A stretch of 64,000 nt of DNA from Prorocentrum cordatum (taxonomy: Eukaryota; Sar; Dinophyceae; Prorocentrales; Prorocentraceae): the NCBI GenBank assembly GCA_963575745.1, contig CAUYUJ010016060.1, positions 276,977 through 340,976 on the forward strand, read 5' to 3'. The notes under the pieces were generated by a model. The model saw nothing but the letters and a program-made list of their open reading frames with translations, made no database searches and had not been told where the DNA came from. Numbering within the stretch: position 1 is the first letter of the stretch; each line of letters starts with the position of its first letter. The position numbers and the translations under genes were made by a program. Of this stretch, positions 54,591 through 64,000 are shown piece by piece.

Positions 54591-54769
54591 AGCGTGTGTC
54601 GCGCCGCGGGTTCTGGTCCACCTCGCTTCGGAGCGACACGCTATCCACTTCGCGGCCCCCAGGCGTCAGCGTCCCGAGCTGTTCCCAGTCTCCCGCACCG
54701 CGGGGCGGAGCTGCACGCTATCCGCTTGCAGGGCACAGCGTGTCGCCCAGGCCGCCGCCGCGACACGCT
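54591..54769 (+). mobile_element. MITE-like element 2, copy A (~180 bp)
   Basis: Starts AGCGTGTGTCGCGCCGC and ends GCCGCGACACGCT, an inverted pair. Shares with 60304-60470 the words GTTCTGGTCCACC, GCTTCGGAGCGACAC, CGCGGGGCGGAGC and CACGCTATCCGCT. An internal AGCGTGTCGC (54738) forms a second short hairpin with the end. A partial tandem copy follows at 54795-54895. Confidence 0.65.
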
Positions 54770-54895
54770 AAGCAAGCGTGCCTGACAGGAAAGCCCGCCC
54801 CGCGGAGCGGAGCGACACGCTATCCGCTTGCAGGGCACAGCGTGTCGCCAGGGCTGCCGACGCGGCGCACTACGCAAACGCTCCTGACCGTACAG

Positions 54896-56100
54896 AGCGA
54901 GCGGCAGAGGCGGGCAGCCGACGGAGGAGACGGAACAGGCGGGCGGGCGGTGGCGAGATTGGCGACCAGCGCAGACGAAACAGGAGGAGGAGGAGGAGGA
55001 GAAGGAGGAGGGCTACGTTCGGAGAACCTTCAGGCCATCAGGAATCAGGAAAAGGAGGAAGAGGAGAACCAGGAGGAGGAGGAGGAGGAGAGCGGTGGGC
55101 GGAGGGAACTCGCCGTCGACTCCCGCATCGCCGCGCGTGCCGCTGGTCCTGAGGACCAGCGCGCAGTTGGGTGTGGGGTCAGATTCGGGCCGATATCGAA
55201 TTGGGCGAACGGCGTAGCCACCGCCGCTCTCCTTCGCAGGGAAGCACCAGGCCTGGGGTATGCCTGGCTCGTAGACCTGCTGGCAGGTCAGAAATCCGCT
55301 CCAGAGGAGGAGGAGACGGAGGAGAAGGAGGAAGAGGAGAAGGAGGAGCAAGGCCTCCACACATGATGAAGGCCGCGCAGGCGTAGTTCAGGAGAGGATT
55401 CGCTTGTCGGAGAGCAGCTCTGTCGAGCTATAGCATTCGCTGGGCCTTTCCCAAACGGCCTCGACTCTGCCGCGGCTAGCCCTGGACGAAGTCTGGCGGA
55501 ATGCCAGCGGAAGCCTGCGAAAGTAGAAAGGCGGCGGGTCCGCCGGTGGCAGCCAGCGGAATGTGGCGGACAAAATGGAGGCGCCGATATCTTGGGATCC
55601 AGGGTTTCGGAATGAGCCGCGGCCCCTCCGTGGGAGGCCGCGCTGGCGCTGACCCCCGCGCTCTCGCCTCTCGCGCGCTCCATGTCCCGCCTTCCTGTGC
55701 TCCGCCTCGCAGAAGAGGAAGAAAAAGGTACCGCTACCGCTACCCCCAAGTCGTGGAATGCCCTCGTCGCCACAGTTGGATTTGCCACGGAGCCCCCTGC
55801 CAGAGCCAGGAGAGGGAGGTCCGAGGAGCAGCGGCATCGGTACCTCCTCCTTCCCCCCGCCTCGCCTCGCGGTCGCCTCTCCGACGCCGCGGGGCTCGCT
55901 CGAACGGCGTGCCGAAGGGGGGGAGGCTCGGCGGTGCCGCGCCGCCGCGCGCGGCGACGTGCAGTGGTCGGAGGTTCGAAGAGGGGGTCTGAGGGAATGT
56001 GGTCCTGAACGATGTGAATCCACCTTCGCATCCTTGCCTAATTATCCTCAGGGCCCCATCCCTCAAGGCCCCTTCTTTGAACCACCGAGGTAGCCGCCAG
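54896..56100. other. Stretch with GGA patches and no settled gene
   Basis: GGA-rich patches at 54980-55095 and 55295-55352. From 55710, after CCGCCTCGCAG, a frame with PLPEPGEGGPRSSGIGTSSF...SLPNYPQGPIPQGPFFEPPR runs to a stop at 56093 and could be a terminal exon. The opposite strand is equally open. Confidence 0.3.
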
Positions 56101-56233
56101 TGGCCGCCAAGACCAGGCCGATGCCGGGCGATCTGCATTACCAGGAAAGCTTCGGTCGTTCAAGCATTGAACGATCCGTGCGGGGACAGAAACCAACGCC
56201 CGGGTCATCGCGACGTGAACCTGCCGTACAGCG

Positions 56234-56488
56234 TTGAAGGTCGGGGGCTGGTGCCTGGTATCTTGGATCAGCTTCATGGTTGCATCAGTGGGACCTGATG
56301 CTACTGCCGCTCGTCGTCCTTCTCCTCCTCCTTTTTCTCGACTTCCTCTCTCCATCTCTCCATTCTTGGTCGCGATCTCCGTTCTCGGTCGCGGCCGCGC
56401 CCCAGCTTGTCCTCTCGGCTGGCGCTCCGGCTCCCTGGGGTCCAGGTCGGGGAGCCTCTTCGTGGCCGAGGCTCGCCGTGAACAGACG
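56234..56488 (+). CDS. Candidate exon before a consensus donor
   Basis: Frame ends CPLGWRSGSLGSRSGSLFVA then EARREQ, followed by GTAAGC. Hydrophobic in the middle (LPLSISPFLVAISVL). Family unknown and no acceptor defined. Confidence 0.25.
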
Positions 56489-57239
56489 TAAGCCTGCGCT
56501 CCCGATGGTAGCACGGTGACTGTATGCGAGGTGCAGCGCGCGGTTCGACGACCATCCTGCGCTGAAAGTTTTGGCATCGGAACCTCGCGGAGGATGTTCC
56601 GCTGATCGTTCAATCACTGACATGCCACTCCTGCCCTGTCACTGCTGTATTCCAGTGGCCTCGTTTGTTCAGCATCGCCGTCTTCCTTCGGTTTTCCACC
56701 CTCGCGAGTCTAATGTCTGGTGAGGCCATTGAGGAGAACAACCCGTTCCCCGAGGACTCAGAGGGTTTCAGCGTTTTAGTGTTTCGTGCCAAATGGCTGC
56801 ATGTCGACTGATTCTGTTCACCAGGACTCATTCGAGTTGTGTGATGCCTTTCCGCTGAGCCTACTCCTTTTGAGAAGTGTAAATCGCAGTCAGACATCAC
56901 AGCAGCCTCGTCGCTTGCGCGCAAAAGGTCGTTTATGGGCTGTATCGCCATTCTGCTGTGCAATCGAAACTTCTCGTGTTGGTTAGCACCGTCAATTTCG
57001 TTGTCCTGTCACGAGCTCCGACTTTCAGTTTCAGTGCCGCTCGTATTTCGTTGCCAGCGCGGTCTGTCAATGGTTCACCGAGCAATTCTAACCATCATCT
57101 CAATTGGCAAGGTTGTGATACTTCTGTCAGTGTTTTTTTACCCGAGCCCGCAGATCAAGAGTCACGGCGGGCCCTCACAGTGAATCAATCACGCGATGTT
57201 ACGAATCGGTCATTACTCGTGTGATGGCCTCGAGACGCT

Positions 57240-57560
57240 CTTGAAGCGTTGTTGCGGCCTTTTCGAATTGTTCTGGGTCGTGTTTGGACTTCTCCTGGGT
57301 CTAAGAGTCTCGGGGCCGTCGTGGAGGGGTCTCGGAAATTATTGGACGCAACCGTGGGCCCGCTGAGTGCCCTTGGTCCATGATGGGACCATCCTGTGTC
57401 TCTTGGGCCGCCTGGTATCTCTAGGATGCCTCTTGGACACTTGCGGGGGGCCCATCTTGGGGCAATCTGGGGGCCGTCTCGGGACTATCCCAGAGCCAAC
57501 TTGGCCTCTTGGGCTTTCTTGGGGACGTTGAAAATGGCGGCCTGTAATTCTCTTGGAGTT
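57240..57560 (+). repeat. GGCCTCTTGG-family block, diverged
   Basis: CTCTTGGGCCGCCTGG, GGGGCAATCTGGGGGCCGTC and TTGGCCTCTTGGGC words. Confidence 0.55.
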
Positions 57561-57756
57561 GTCTTGGGGGAAGTGTTTGAGTCTGAATGCCATACGGGGG
57601 CAGCGTCTGTAGAACGGTCCAACTGTACATTGAAAAGCGACCTCCGTATCTAACAGTATATCGAATGAGTTCGAATATGCCAGCGTCGACCCCCCAAAGG
57701 TGGTGCAAACGAGTAGGTGGTGCAATATCTGTTCCCAAAGCAATATCTGTTCCCAA

Positions 57757-58020
57757 AGCAACGCAACTCAATGCAACACAACGCAATGCAAAGCAACGCA
57801 ACGCAATACAGAGCAATGCACAGCAATGCACAGCAATGCAAAGCAATGCAAAGTAACCCAACACAACAAGGCACAGCAATGCAAAGCGATGCCATGCGAT
57901 GCAATGCGATGCCATGCCATGCGATGCAATGCGATGCAACGCGATGCAACTTAAAGCAACGCAGTGCAACGCGATGCAAAGCTATGAAAGGCAGTGCAAA
58001 CCAATGCAAAGCAACGCCGA
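57757..58020 (+). repeat. Pentanucleotide repeat (GCAAT/GCGAT)n
   Basis: GCAATGCAAAGCAATGCA and CGATGCAATGCGATGCC words with 5-bp periodicity. Just before it, CAATATCTGTTCCCAAAG occurs twice in tandem (57723, 57742). Confidence 0.9.
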
Positions 58021-59850
58021 GAACGTGGCGCGACGTATGGCGGCGCGGGCGGCAACGGGCGGCCACAAGCCGGCCGAGGCGGTATCGGGGCCCGCTCACG
58101 GCAGCGGCGGACGGCGGCGACGCGCGGCGGCGGGCGGTCACGAGCCGGTGGGGCCTAGTCCCCTCAGAAGCGAAGAAAGAGCTCCAGAAGTGCAGGCACC
58201 GCTTGGGGAATTTGTAGGACCATCGAGCGCATGGATCGAACTCACAATCCAGCCACCTCACGGGACAAACGCACAGGACCACCGCGGGGCTACCTTTGGC
58301 GGCCTGCACGACCACAGAACGAACCTCGGAACAACCCCAGAAATCACGCGCCGGACATGTCGTGGCTTTTTTTGACCACCGAAGTCGAAATCGGTTATCA
58401 GTGGGGGATTCGCCGTTTTACTCTTGCCTCCCACCCCTCCACCCTCGAATTTAAGTTCTTCTTCGATGTAGCTGCTTCAGTGGTCTGGCTATTTGGGGCC
58501 CGGCGATCAGCAGCCCCGATGCCAGCTGCGTGCGGCAGGCCAGGATCCGCCGTGGGTCTACCATGGTCCTGTGGGGTCGCTCTTGGGCCGTCTAAGGCGA
58601 CATGGAGCCATCCCGAAGAGGCTCGATCGAAACATCTTGGGGTCGTTCTCGAAACAGTCAGCGGCAGAATGGGCGGGGGGTGTTTCGCCGCTGTCTTGGG
58701 CTGTCCCAGGGCTATCTCATTTAGCAGTGGCAATGTTGGCAAAAAGTCGTCCCTCGTCACACGTAACTCTAATAAGCAAGTCTACTACGCCTGCTCTACC
58801 TCCCCCGTCCTTCCTCTGTCCGACTGCCGACTTCCATTCTGGCTGGGGCCGCCAAACTACCGTCTGCCAGAACCAGCCTTTTTGGCTGCTGACGACCTTG
58901 GCCACTCACTTGAGAGTCGACTCGGGCGTTTTTTCTTCTGCTCCTTCTCCGCTGCCGCCGACGCGCACTCGTTGCTACTTCCGAAGGACGCGGACGACGA
59001 CGGGCCGCCCAGGAGCCTGTTTTCTTGCACATCACCGGGAGGAGTATGAGGAGTAGGAGGCAGATCTTGGAGCCGACGCCACGGGATGATTTGTTGGCAT
59101 GCCGAAACATGCAGAGATCCGAGGAAGTTGAGACACGACGCGGAAGAGGAAAGCAAACAGGTCCCTTGTTTCGTGGTTTGGCGCTCGGCGGTGCCACAGA
59201 TGAGAAGTCGGCACGCCTGGAGGCCACACATGGCATGGCAGCAGCTGCATGATGGATCGTGTACTCCGGATTCCACGATAAAGTAGGGGGGGTCACATTT
59301 GGCGGGGGGGTCTGATTTGAGCTGTCATGAAGGGTTCGGGGGGGGTCTGGGCAAAGTGCCGCCCTTTCATGGATGGTCTGGGGGGGTCTAAAACTTCTGG
59401 TCTGGGAGGGTTGTGACCCACTCCCTTTGATTACGACATCTGGAGTATTCCTTCTTGCTCACTCAGGACTGGGTGGTCCTGGCAACTTGTCGACGGTTGT
59501 TTCTGCCCGGTCTGGGGCCCCAGGAGCTTCACGGATCGACGATCAGGTTCGAGTTTAATCCCGTACCGAAGGATGTTCTGGTCTCGATGCCGTGCGCGGT
59601 TGTGGCTGCTTTGATGCGTTGGGTCTCGGAGTGCTTCTTTGCCCTCTCCCTGCTCTTCCCCTCCCTGTCCTCTTCCTCATTTCGACGTCCGTCCATGGGA
59701 GGCTCGAGCAGCGACATAGAAGTCAGTTTGGACGGCACTTGGGCCGCATGTGGCCCTTCTCTGTTCGCCTCCTCGCCCATCCTTTCCCCCGTCCCCCTCC
59801 TCGTTCGGTTGCTTGAGAAGGGGGGGTGATCTGGTGGGGAACCGGGGTGA
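58021..59850. other. Stretch with open frames but no settled gene
   Basis: Frames at 58231-59049 (+), 59025-59252 (+, SRRQILEPTPRDDLLACRNM to a stop) and 59455-59829 (+, LHGSTIRFEFNPVPKDVLVS) have protein-like composition, but opposite-strand frames are also open and no domains are recognised. Confidence 0.3.
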
Positions 59851-59854
59851 GTCA

Positions 59855-59955
59855 TGGGGCTTCTTGGACCGTTCTGGGGCCTCTTGTGGTTTCCTGGGGC
59901 TTCCTTGAGCTTCCTGGGGGACCACCTGGGGCCTCTTGTGGCCTCCTCGGGAGCA
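59855..59955 (+). repeat. GGCCTCTTGG-family block, short
   Basis: GGGGCCTCTTGTGG and TTCCTGGGGGACC words repeated. Confidence 0.5.
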
Positions 59956-60303
59956 GGACCTGGGGAGGAGGAAGAGGCAGAGGGTTTGAGAGATCTGATA
60001 TGTTCGCGCAGCAGCTACATGAATAGTTCGTCCGGTTCAAAGATGTCAGGATGAGGGTGGACGACGAAAGGAGGAAGAGCAGGGGAAGGAGGCCTCCCGG
60101 AACGGCGAACCGAATGCCTTTCAAACTGTGAGCCGGGTGAGCGTAGCAAGTCGCCCCCCCAAAAGAAGGGGGGGGTGTACGTTGGACTGCGTGGGGGGTG
60201 GTTTCGGCGCGCGTGGAAGGGGCAAGTTCAGGACCTCGGGCGCGGTGGCGCGGGGTGGGTGCACATCATAGCTGGTATGCGGTTTCGCTCGGGAACTTTT
60301 GCT

Positions 60304-60470
60304 CAGCGTGTCGCGCCGCCAGTTCTGGTCCACCGCGCTTCGGCGCGACACCCGAGCCACGTCGCTGTCTCCAAGCGTCGACGTTCCGAGCTTTTCCCAG
60401 CCTCCTGCCCCGCGGAGCGGAGCGGCACGCTATCCGCTCAGCCGGGCATGGCGTGCTCCCGCGACACGCG
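60304..60470 (+). mobile_element. MITE-like element 2, copy B (167 bp)
   Basis: Starts AGCGTGTCGCGCCGC and ends CGCGACACGC followed by GAAGCAA. Copy A ends with the same CGCGACACGCTAAGCAA context. The internal words listed for copy A are present in the same order. Confidence 0.65.
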
Positions 60471-61352
60471 AAGCAAAAGTTCTTGACCGCCGGCATGCAG
60501 TCAGGATGCGCCTGTCGAGGGCGTGGGGCCTCGAGGGTTCCGACTACTCAACGTTTTGGGAAATGTGTTTTTGGACCCGGGGGCCCACCTTGTTTGGTTT
60601 TTTGTTCATTCGGCGCGAGGAGAGGGGACGCTAGAATCACCACAGAGCTCGGGCACAGAGAACGCCCACCCAGACAAGTCGATTGAGGCAGCATGCGCCT
60701 GTTTAGTCGACATGGGGGTCCGCACTGAACTGGTGCAGCCCCCTGCTGGTTTCGCGAATCGACGTGTGTTCCTGGAAAACTCGGTAGCTCCTCGATGCGA
60801 TTCGCTGTTCCGCTCGGGTGCACTCTGAATGCGGCGGTGCCGCGCGTGAGTTCCCCTGGCAGCATTTCAAACGGGCGCTTGCTAAAGAGGTTCTTGTCAA
60901 TCCTTGCAAGACCGAGCAAGCATGTTTGTTTCTCGGGTCCGCTCGGGTTCATTTGGTCGGCGCCTGAAACGCCGACAGGTCTATGAGGTGGGTCCCGCGC
61001 CAACCCGCGAAATTAGCCGGTACCCTCGCGAATGTATGTCTATGCCTCTTGTGTTTCGGGTTCGCCAGGAGAGTGAGAGCGGAAGGAGTGGGGAGAGCGA
61101 AGAGAGCACGGGAGGAGGCGTTCATCCTCCTCCTCCTCCTCCTGCCCCCCTGCTCCTGCTGCTCCTGCCTGTCATCATCTTTCCCCCCTCCCTTCTCACC
61201 ATCGCCCTCGCCTTTCTCCCTTCCCCCTGCCCTTCGTCATCCCCTTCCCCCCATCTTCCTCCTCATCCTCCTCATTTCCCTTTCCTTCCTCACCCCGATC
61301 CGTCCGCGATGTCCGACGCTCGTCTCAGCGGAGCCAGGTCCTGCTCTGCTAG

Positions 61353-61679
61353 CGTCCCTTACCGGTCGAGCTCAGAGATCAGATCTTGTCCAAGATGGGC
61401 CAACGGCAGCCGCGGCTGGTTCTTGCTGAGGGCGAGGGGCAGCAGCCGCAGAAGCAGCAGGAGCAAGACGAGGGGCGCACCATCATCATGATGTTTTCTT
61501 CCGTTGTGCCGACCATCAGTTCACCCGGGGGATGCGCAAAGTGGGTTCGCGATGGATTCTCTAAGTGTTCCTTCCGAGCTCAACGCCTCCGCGGCGTTGT
61601 GGAGCCACAGGAGTATTGTGTATACGCTTGTGCGCCCTGGCGTAGGGGGTTGGCAGTGGGGTGGGGCGCCCCGGGAAGC
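61353..61679 (+). CDS. Candidate terminal exon, unknown family
   Basis: Opens right after CTGCTAG. The frame reads RPLPVELRDQILSKMGQRQP, a Gln/Glu-rich part (EGQQPQKQQEQDEG), then TIIMMFSSVVPTISSPGGCA and FRAQRLRGVVEPQEYCVYAC to a stop at 61680. A pyrimidine-rich tract with (TCC)n lies upstream (61114-61300). No domain recognised; a true start cannot be chosen. Confidence 0.35.
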
Positions 61680-61944
61680 TAGAAGGGTGCCACGGAGCAG
61701 ACGCACGCAGGGAAGCCCTGGCCCCCCCCCCCAGCGGGGCCTCGTCGCCGCGCGAGGGGGGGTGCCAGAAAGGGCGCGGCGGCGCTGTGCGAGCAGCTCC
61801 ACTGGGGCCACCGGTGGAGCCCCCCCCCCTTGTTGGAGGGCAGAAGATCTACCCCCACAACAGCCCACAACAGGCACCGTGCAGGATTATGGTCGGCCGT
61901 CCCTCGGTTGGCATAACTTGAAAACAGTAATGTCGTCTCCTCGT

Positions 61945-62296
61945 TCCTCCTCCTCCCTCCTCCTCCTCCTCCTCCTCCTGCTCTTCCTCCTCCCCCTCCT
62001 CCTCCTCCTCCTCCTCCTCCTCGAAGCTGCGCCTGGTTCGGCGAGCTGCCCTCTCAGAGAGGCCCATGAGGCCCCTGGTTTCGTATCCGAGCAGGTGGTC
62101 CTGGAGGCTTTCGGACTCCTTCTGACGTGGATAGAGTGCAGGCTCTCGGGGGGACGTCCCGTCGAGCTGGGTCGGATGTGGAATCTGACACCGATTCCGA
62201 TGAGGCGAGTTGTTTTAGTCACTGTGTTCACGCGATCCACAACAACCGCTTCATCCTCCTCCTCCTCCTCCTCCTCCTCCTCCTCCTCCTCCTCCG
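61945..62296 (+). repeat. Two (TCC)n microsatellites flanking an open segment
   Basis: CTCCTC runs at 61945-62025 and 62250-62296. The segment between is open in two frames (one reads PGFVSEQVVLEAFGLLLTWI). Confidence 0.8.
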
Positions 62297-62429
62297 TTCC
62301 TCCCCCTGGCGGGAGGCTGCGTTTAGCGAAACTGTCTATCAACTTCGCTCTTCTTTGGGGACAACACTGGGATGACGAGCAGAGTGGTGATAGACGCTGA
62401 TTAGAGTGAGCCCTCGCCGTCCTTGGGGG

Positions 62430-63170
62430 GCTGCGAACTGCGAGATTGTGGTTTGTGCCTGAGGCACAACCAGCCTAGACATCTCGGCTCCCTGGGAGGC
62501 TACGAATCAAGAAACCGTCGCCATTTACGTGGGCTCTTGGGGTGCCCAACGGAGCGGTGTCTTACGCATTTCGAGACTCGATCCCGAGGCACCCTGTGAG
62601 GCTGCGAGCTGCAAAACTGTCGCCACTTCCGTGGGCTCTTGGGGGCCCAGCGGAGTGGTACCTTACGCGCATCCAGACCAGACCTCTCGGGTCCCCGGAG
62701 GGTTGTGAACTGTGACGCTGGCGCCACCTTGGTCAACCCATGTGGGCCTAGCGAAGTAGTGTGTGTGTCCGCGCATCCAGACTCGACATATCGGCTCCCT
62801 GTGGGCTAGAATTTGCGAAAACGCTGCCACGTTCATGGGCCCCTGGGGAGCCCAGCGGAGTGGTGTCCTACGCACATTCAAACTCGACCTCGCGGTTCCC
62901 TGGGGGGCAGCGAACTCTGATGTCCTCGCGTTTTTCGTGAGCTCCTTGGGGCCCAGCGGGGTGGTGTCTTACGCACGCTTAGACTTGACCTCCCAGCTCC
63001 CTGGGGAGTTGCGAACCGCAACACGATCGCGCCTTTCGTAAGTCCTTGGGGCCCAGCGGAGTGGTGGTTTAGGCATGTCCAGCGTAGGCCTCTCGACTTC
63101 ATGTCGGCCTGCGAATTGCAAAGTTGTCATTATTTTCTCGGGCTCTCGGAGGCCCACCAGAGTGGCGTCG
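62430..63170 (+). repeat. ~101-bp satellite array, ~7 units
   Basis: GTGGTGTCTTACGCA-type sites lie at 62561, 62662, ~62765, 62867, 62968 and 63068, about 101 bp apart. Each unit has CTCGGCTCCCTGGGAGG-, GCGAACTGC- and GGGGCCCAGCGGAGTGG-type words. Confidence 0.9.
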
Positions 63171-63179
63171 CCCCGAGCC

Positions 63180-63338
63180 GCCGGTATTCTGTGCGCCCAG
63201 CGACTTCTGGCGCTCCCCGAGCAATTACATGGCTCACCTCGCGAAGAGATTGGAAGAGGGCCAGTGGATTTCGCATTCCGAAGAGGGACCAGACGCGGAT
63301 GCCTGCAATGCTGCGTGGGACGACGAGGAGGAATAAGT
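63180..63338 (+). CDS. Candidate C-terminal coding segment abutting the 101-bp satellite
   Basis: Reads VFCAPSDFWRSPSNYMAHLA, KRLEEGQWISHSEEGPDADA, CNAAWDDEEE and TAA. Acidic C-terminus and rich in Trp, Tyr and Asn, unlike repeat-derived frames. Begins where the last satellite unit ends. Possible acceptor GTGCGCCCAG at 63208. Family unknown. Confidence 0.4.
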
Positions 63339-63664
63339 CCCGTGAGACTGTCGACGGACCTTCTAGATGGCATACTTGGGCCGAGGGGGCTCCGGTAAAA
63401 CAGGCAAATCGCGCAGCCCGCCATGGACTTTCTGTTCGGGGCCCCATCCACGCTGATCGCCTGTGCCGCACGTTTCAGACGGTCCCAGGCCGAGGACATG
63501 TTCACAGGAACCCACACGCCGACCACGTGTCATTGGGCGGCGCAGATGAGCCCCGGAACAGAGGTGGTGCTCGACGCCGACGTGTGCGCGCATCTTGAGA
63601 ACGTTTCCGGTGACCAGACCTTTCGCGATCGAGATGGTGAGCGTGGTGTTTCAACCTTTGCAAA

Positions 63665-64000
63665 ATGCTCCTGGATTGCGCCATCCAGGCCAGGCGCGCC
63701 AAGTGCAATCTGAAGGGGGCGGACTACCAGAAGCCCTCCTGCATGGTTGGTAGATTTCCAATCGTGATTAGGGATGGCAGAAGCCGGCAGCAAAATATAA
63801 TGTTGCCCGTTGGGCACCAGGAGCACCAGTATTTCCCCGTGTTTGGAGCTGCCACCAGCTGCTTCAAGGACTTGCGCCTCGCAGAGCAGGTGGGCGAACC
63901 GAAGATGGGCAAGGTGCCGGTCATCGCCACCGATGCGCGGAGATGCATCCAGTTGAAGACGGACGACCCGAGGTTGGCAGAAGAACGGTTCCAGACGGGA
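63665..64000 (+). CDS. Partial ORF running off the window, unknown family
   Basis: Open from ATG at 63665 to the last base: MLLDCAIQARRAKCNLKGAD, then QKPSCMVGRFPIVIRDGRSR, a segment EHQYFPVFGAATSCFKDLRL, and PKMGKVPVIATDARRCIQLK. No stop and well-balanced composition over 112 codons. It may instead be an exon starting after CGCCATCCAG (63688). The upstream frame ending TFRDRDG before GTGAGC (63637) is another exon candidate, but its phase does not fit. Not recognised. Confidence 0.5.
   Translation, partial: MLLDCAIQARRAKCNLKGADYQKPSCMVGRFPIVIRDGRSRQQNIMLPVGHQEHQYFPVFGAATSCFKDLRLAEQVGEPKMGKVPVIATDARRCIQLKTDDPRLAEERFQTG

Overview
The window reads as GC-rich, repeat-laden nuclear DNA of a dinoflagellate. 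The strongest evidence is an exact 21-base match, on the minus strand at 10802-10822, to the invariant part of the dinoflagellate trans-spliced leader (SL). Supporting evidence is the LINE families present, an OPR-like repeat protein with a C-terminal VKNTF motif, and very abundant GGA/TCC, GAT and CGT microsatellites. No species is assigned. No rRNA, tRNA or CRISPR was recognised. The 100-N gap at 10891-10990 sits inside a GGA microsatellite, so left-right contiguity across it is an assembly statement.

Layout. Positions 1-4440: a decayed plus-strand LINE (A) with endonuclease, reverse transcriptase, zinc-knuckle and RNase H remnants in shifted frames. 4565-10822: an almost complete minus-strand LINE (B) with an ORF1-like zinc-ribbon/coiled-coil protein, AP-type endonuclease, RT with intact YVDD, CCHC knuckle, RNase H with all four acidic residues, and a cysteine-rich tail. 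It begins at the SL relic, ends in a GATTGC/GCAATC triplet repeat and has GGA microsatellite on both sides. 11-26 kb: non-coding satellites and microsatellites, including a ~90-bp degenerate array, a 73-bp array, a GAGGCT array with a ~155-bp higher-order period and a 25/28-bp minisatellite. 26.9-29.7 kb: a third, different and badly decayed LINE (C). 30333-31640: the best host gene, a 435-aa OPR/FASTK-like repeat protein in one uninterrupted frame. 31.9-64 kb: further satellites, dispersed repeats and two MITE-like inverted-repeat families. Among these lie several short exon-like frames with GT/AG borders, usually downstream of a (TCC)n tract.

How it fits together. LINE B looks like a copy made from a trans-spliced mRNA: SL relic, four bases, then the ORF1 start codon. 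LINE-type machinery of this kind could also explain the intron-free OPR gene, though that is inference. The remaining host coding capacity is small, and those exon models are low-confidence because they rest on reading frame, residue composition and splice signals only.
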